From Williamsia sp. (GTDB lineage Bacteria > Bacteroidota > Bacteroidia > Chitinophagales > Chitinophagaceae): a stretch of DNA of 51,033 bases. Shown here one piece after another: positions 50,960 to 51,033 of this stretch. Position numbers and translations under genes: made by a program. The notes below the pieces were generated by a model that was not told the DNA's origin, did no database searches, and saw nothing but the letters and a program-made list of their open reading frames with translations. The stretch's first letter is position 1. Every line of letters starts with the position of its first letter. Location: assembly GCA_015069695.1 (NCBI GenBank), contig JADCRZ010000045.1, positions 1 to 51,033 of the forward strand, written 5' to 3'.

Positions 50960-51033
50960 TTGAAAGGGGCTAAAATTTACTGCACTGCGCTACAACGAAC
51001 AAGCTAGATCTGGAAGGTTGTTCTTCTTTCAGC

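Overview
The window is chromosomal DNA of a Bacteroidota bacterium, most likely of the Chitinophagaceae or a close soil/plant-associated family. The evidence is a SusC/SusD pair, lipoproteins with a cysteine after the signal peptide, two proteins with type IX secretion (T9SS) sorting domains, a GldB-like gliding lipoprotein, DUF4251 and MbnP-family proteins, TAnnTTTG-type promoter candidates and mostly weak Shine-Dalgarno signals. Base composition and codon use look even, and I see no transposase, integrase, phage gene, CRISPR array, rRNA or complete tRNA.

Layout. 1-113: two copies of a hairpin repeat behind the first gene. 114-3469 (minus): small membrane-anchored protein, vanadium-haloperoxidase-like lipoprotein with a structured leader, outer-membrane barrel. 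3579-19861: carbohydrate locus with a secreted GH65 alpha-glucosidase, a membrane-anchored SRPBCC/GyrI-like protein on the plus strand, two overlapping giant FG-GAP/UnbV lipoproteins, SusD, SusC and a divergent LacI-family regulator. Nearly identical LacI-type operators sit upstream of lacI and upstream of the GH65 gene, tying the ends together. 19885-25201: small lipoprotein, zinc metallopeptidase, DUF4251 protein, T9SS-exported subtilisin-like protease, GT2 glycosyltransferase. 25480-28415 (minus): MbnP-like lipoprotein overlapping a di-heme MauG/cytochrome c peroxidase-like lipoprotein, then an SPL-type radical SAM protein. 28607-34939 (minus): a secreted 2110-residue esterase-like protein with six FN3-PA14 modules and a T9SS domain. 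35600-36703: small membrane protein and lone response regulator. 36876-42752: TolC-RND-adaptor efflux operon. 42822-50906: Nudix hydrolase, DinB/DUF1572 protein, Gfo/Idh/MocA oxidoreductase, YcxB-like protein, OPT transporter, small cysteine protein, GldB-like lipoprotein and glutamine-dependent NAD synthetase. A 54-bp exact inverted copy of the opening repeat follows nadE.

Strongest leads: (1) the LacI-SusCD-dual propeller-GH65 locus, where two paralogous proteins with conserved 7 + UnbV + 6 calcium-motif architecture may be unusual surface glycan-binding or bridging components; (2) the coupled MbnP/MauG-like pair, a probable copper protein and its tryptophan-modifying enzyme outside any visible methanobactin cluster; (3) the hairpin repeat abutting stop codons, with compensatory change between copies and two mutually exclusive folds; (4) a structured leader before the haloperoxidase-like gene. 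All assignments come from reading the sequence; no searches were run.
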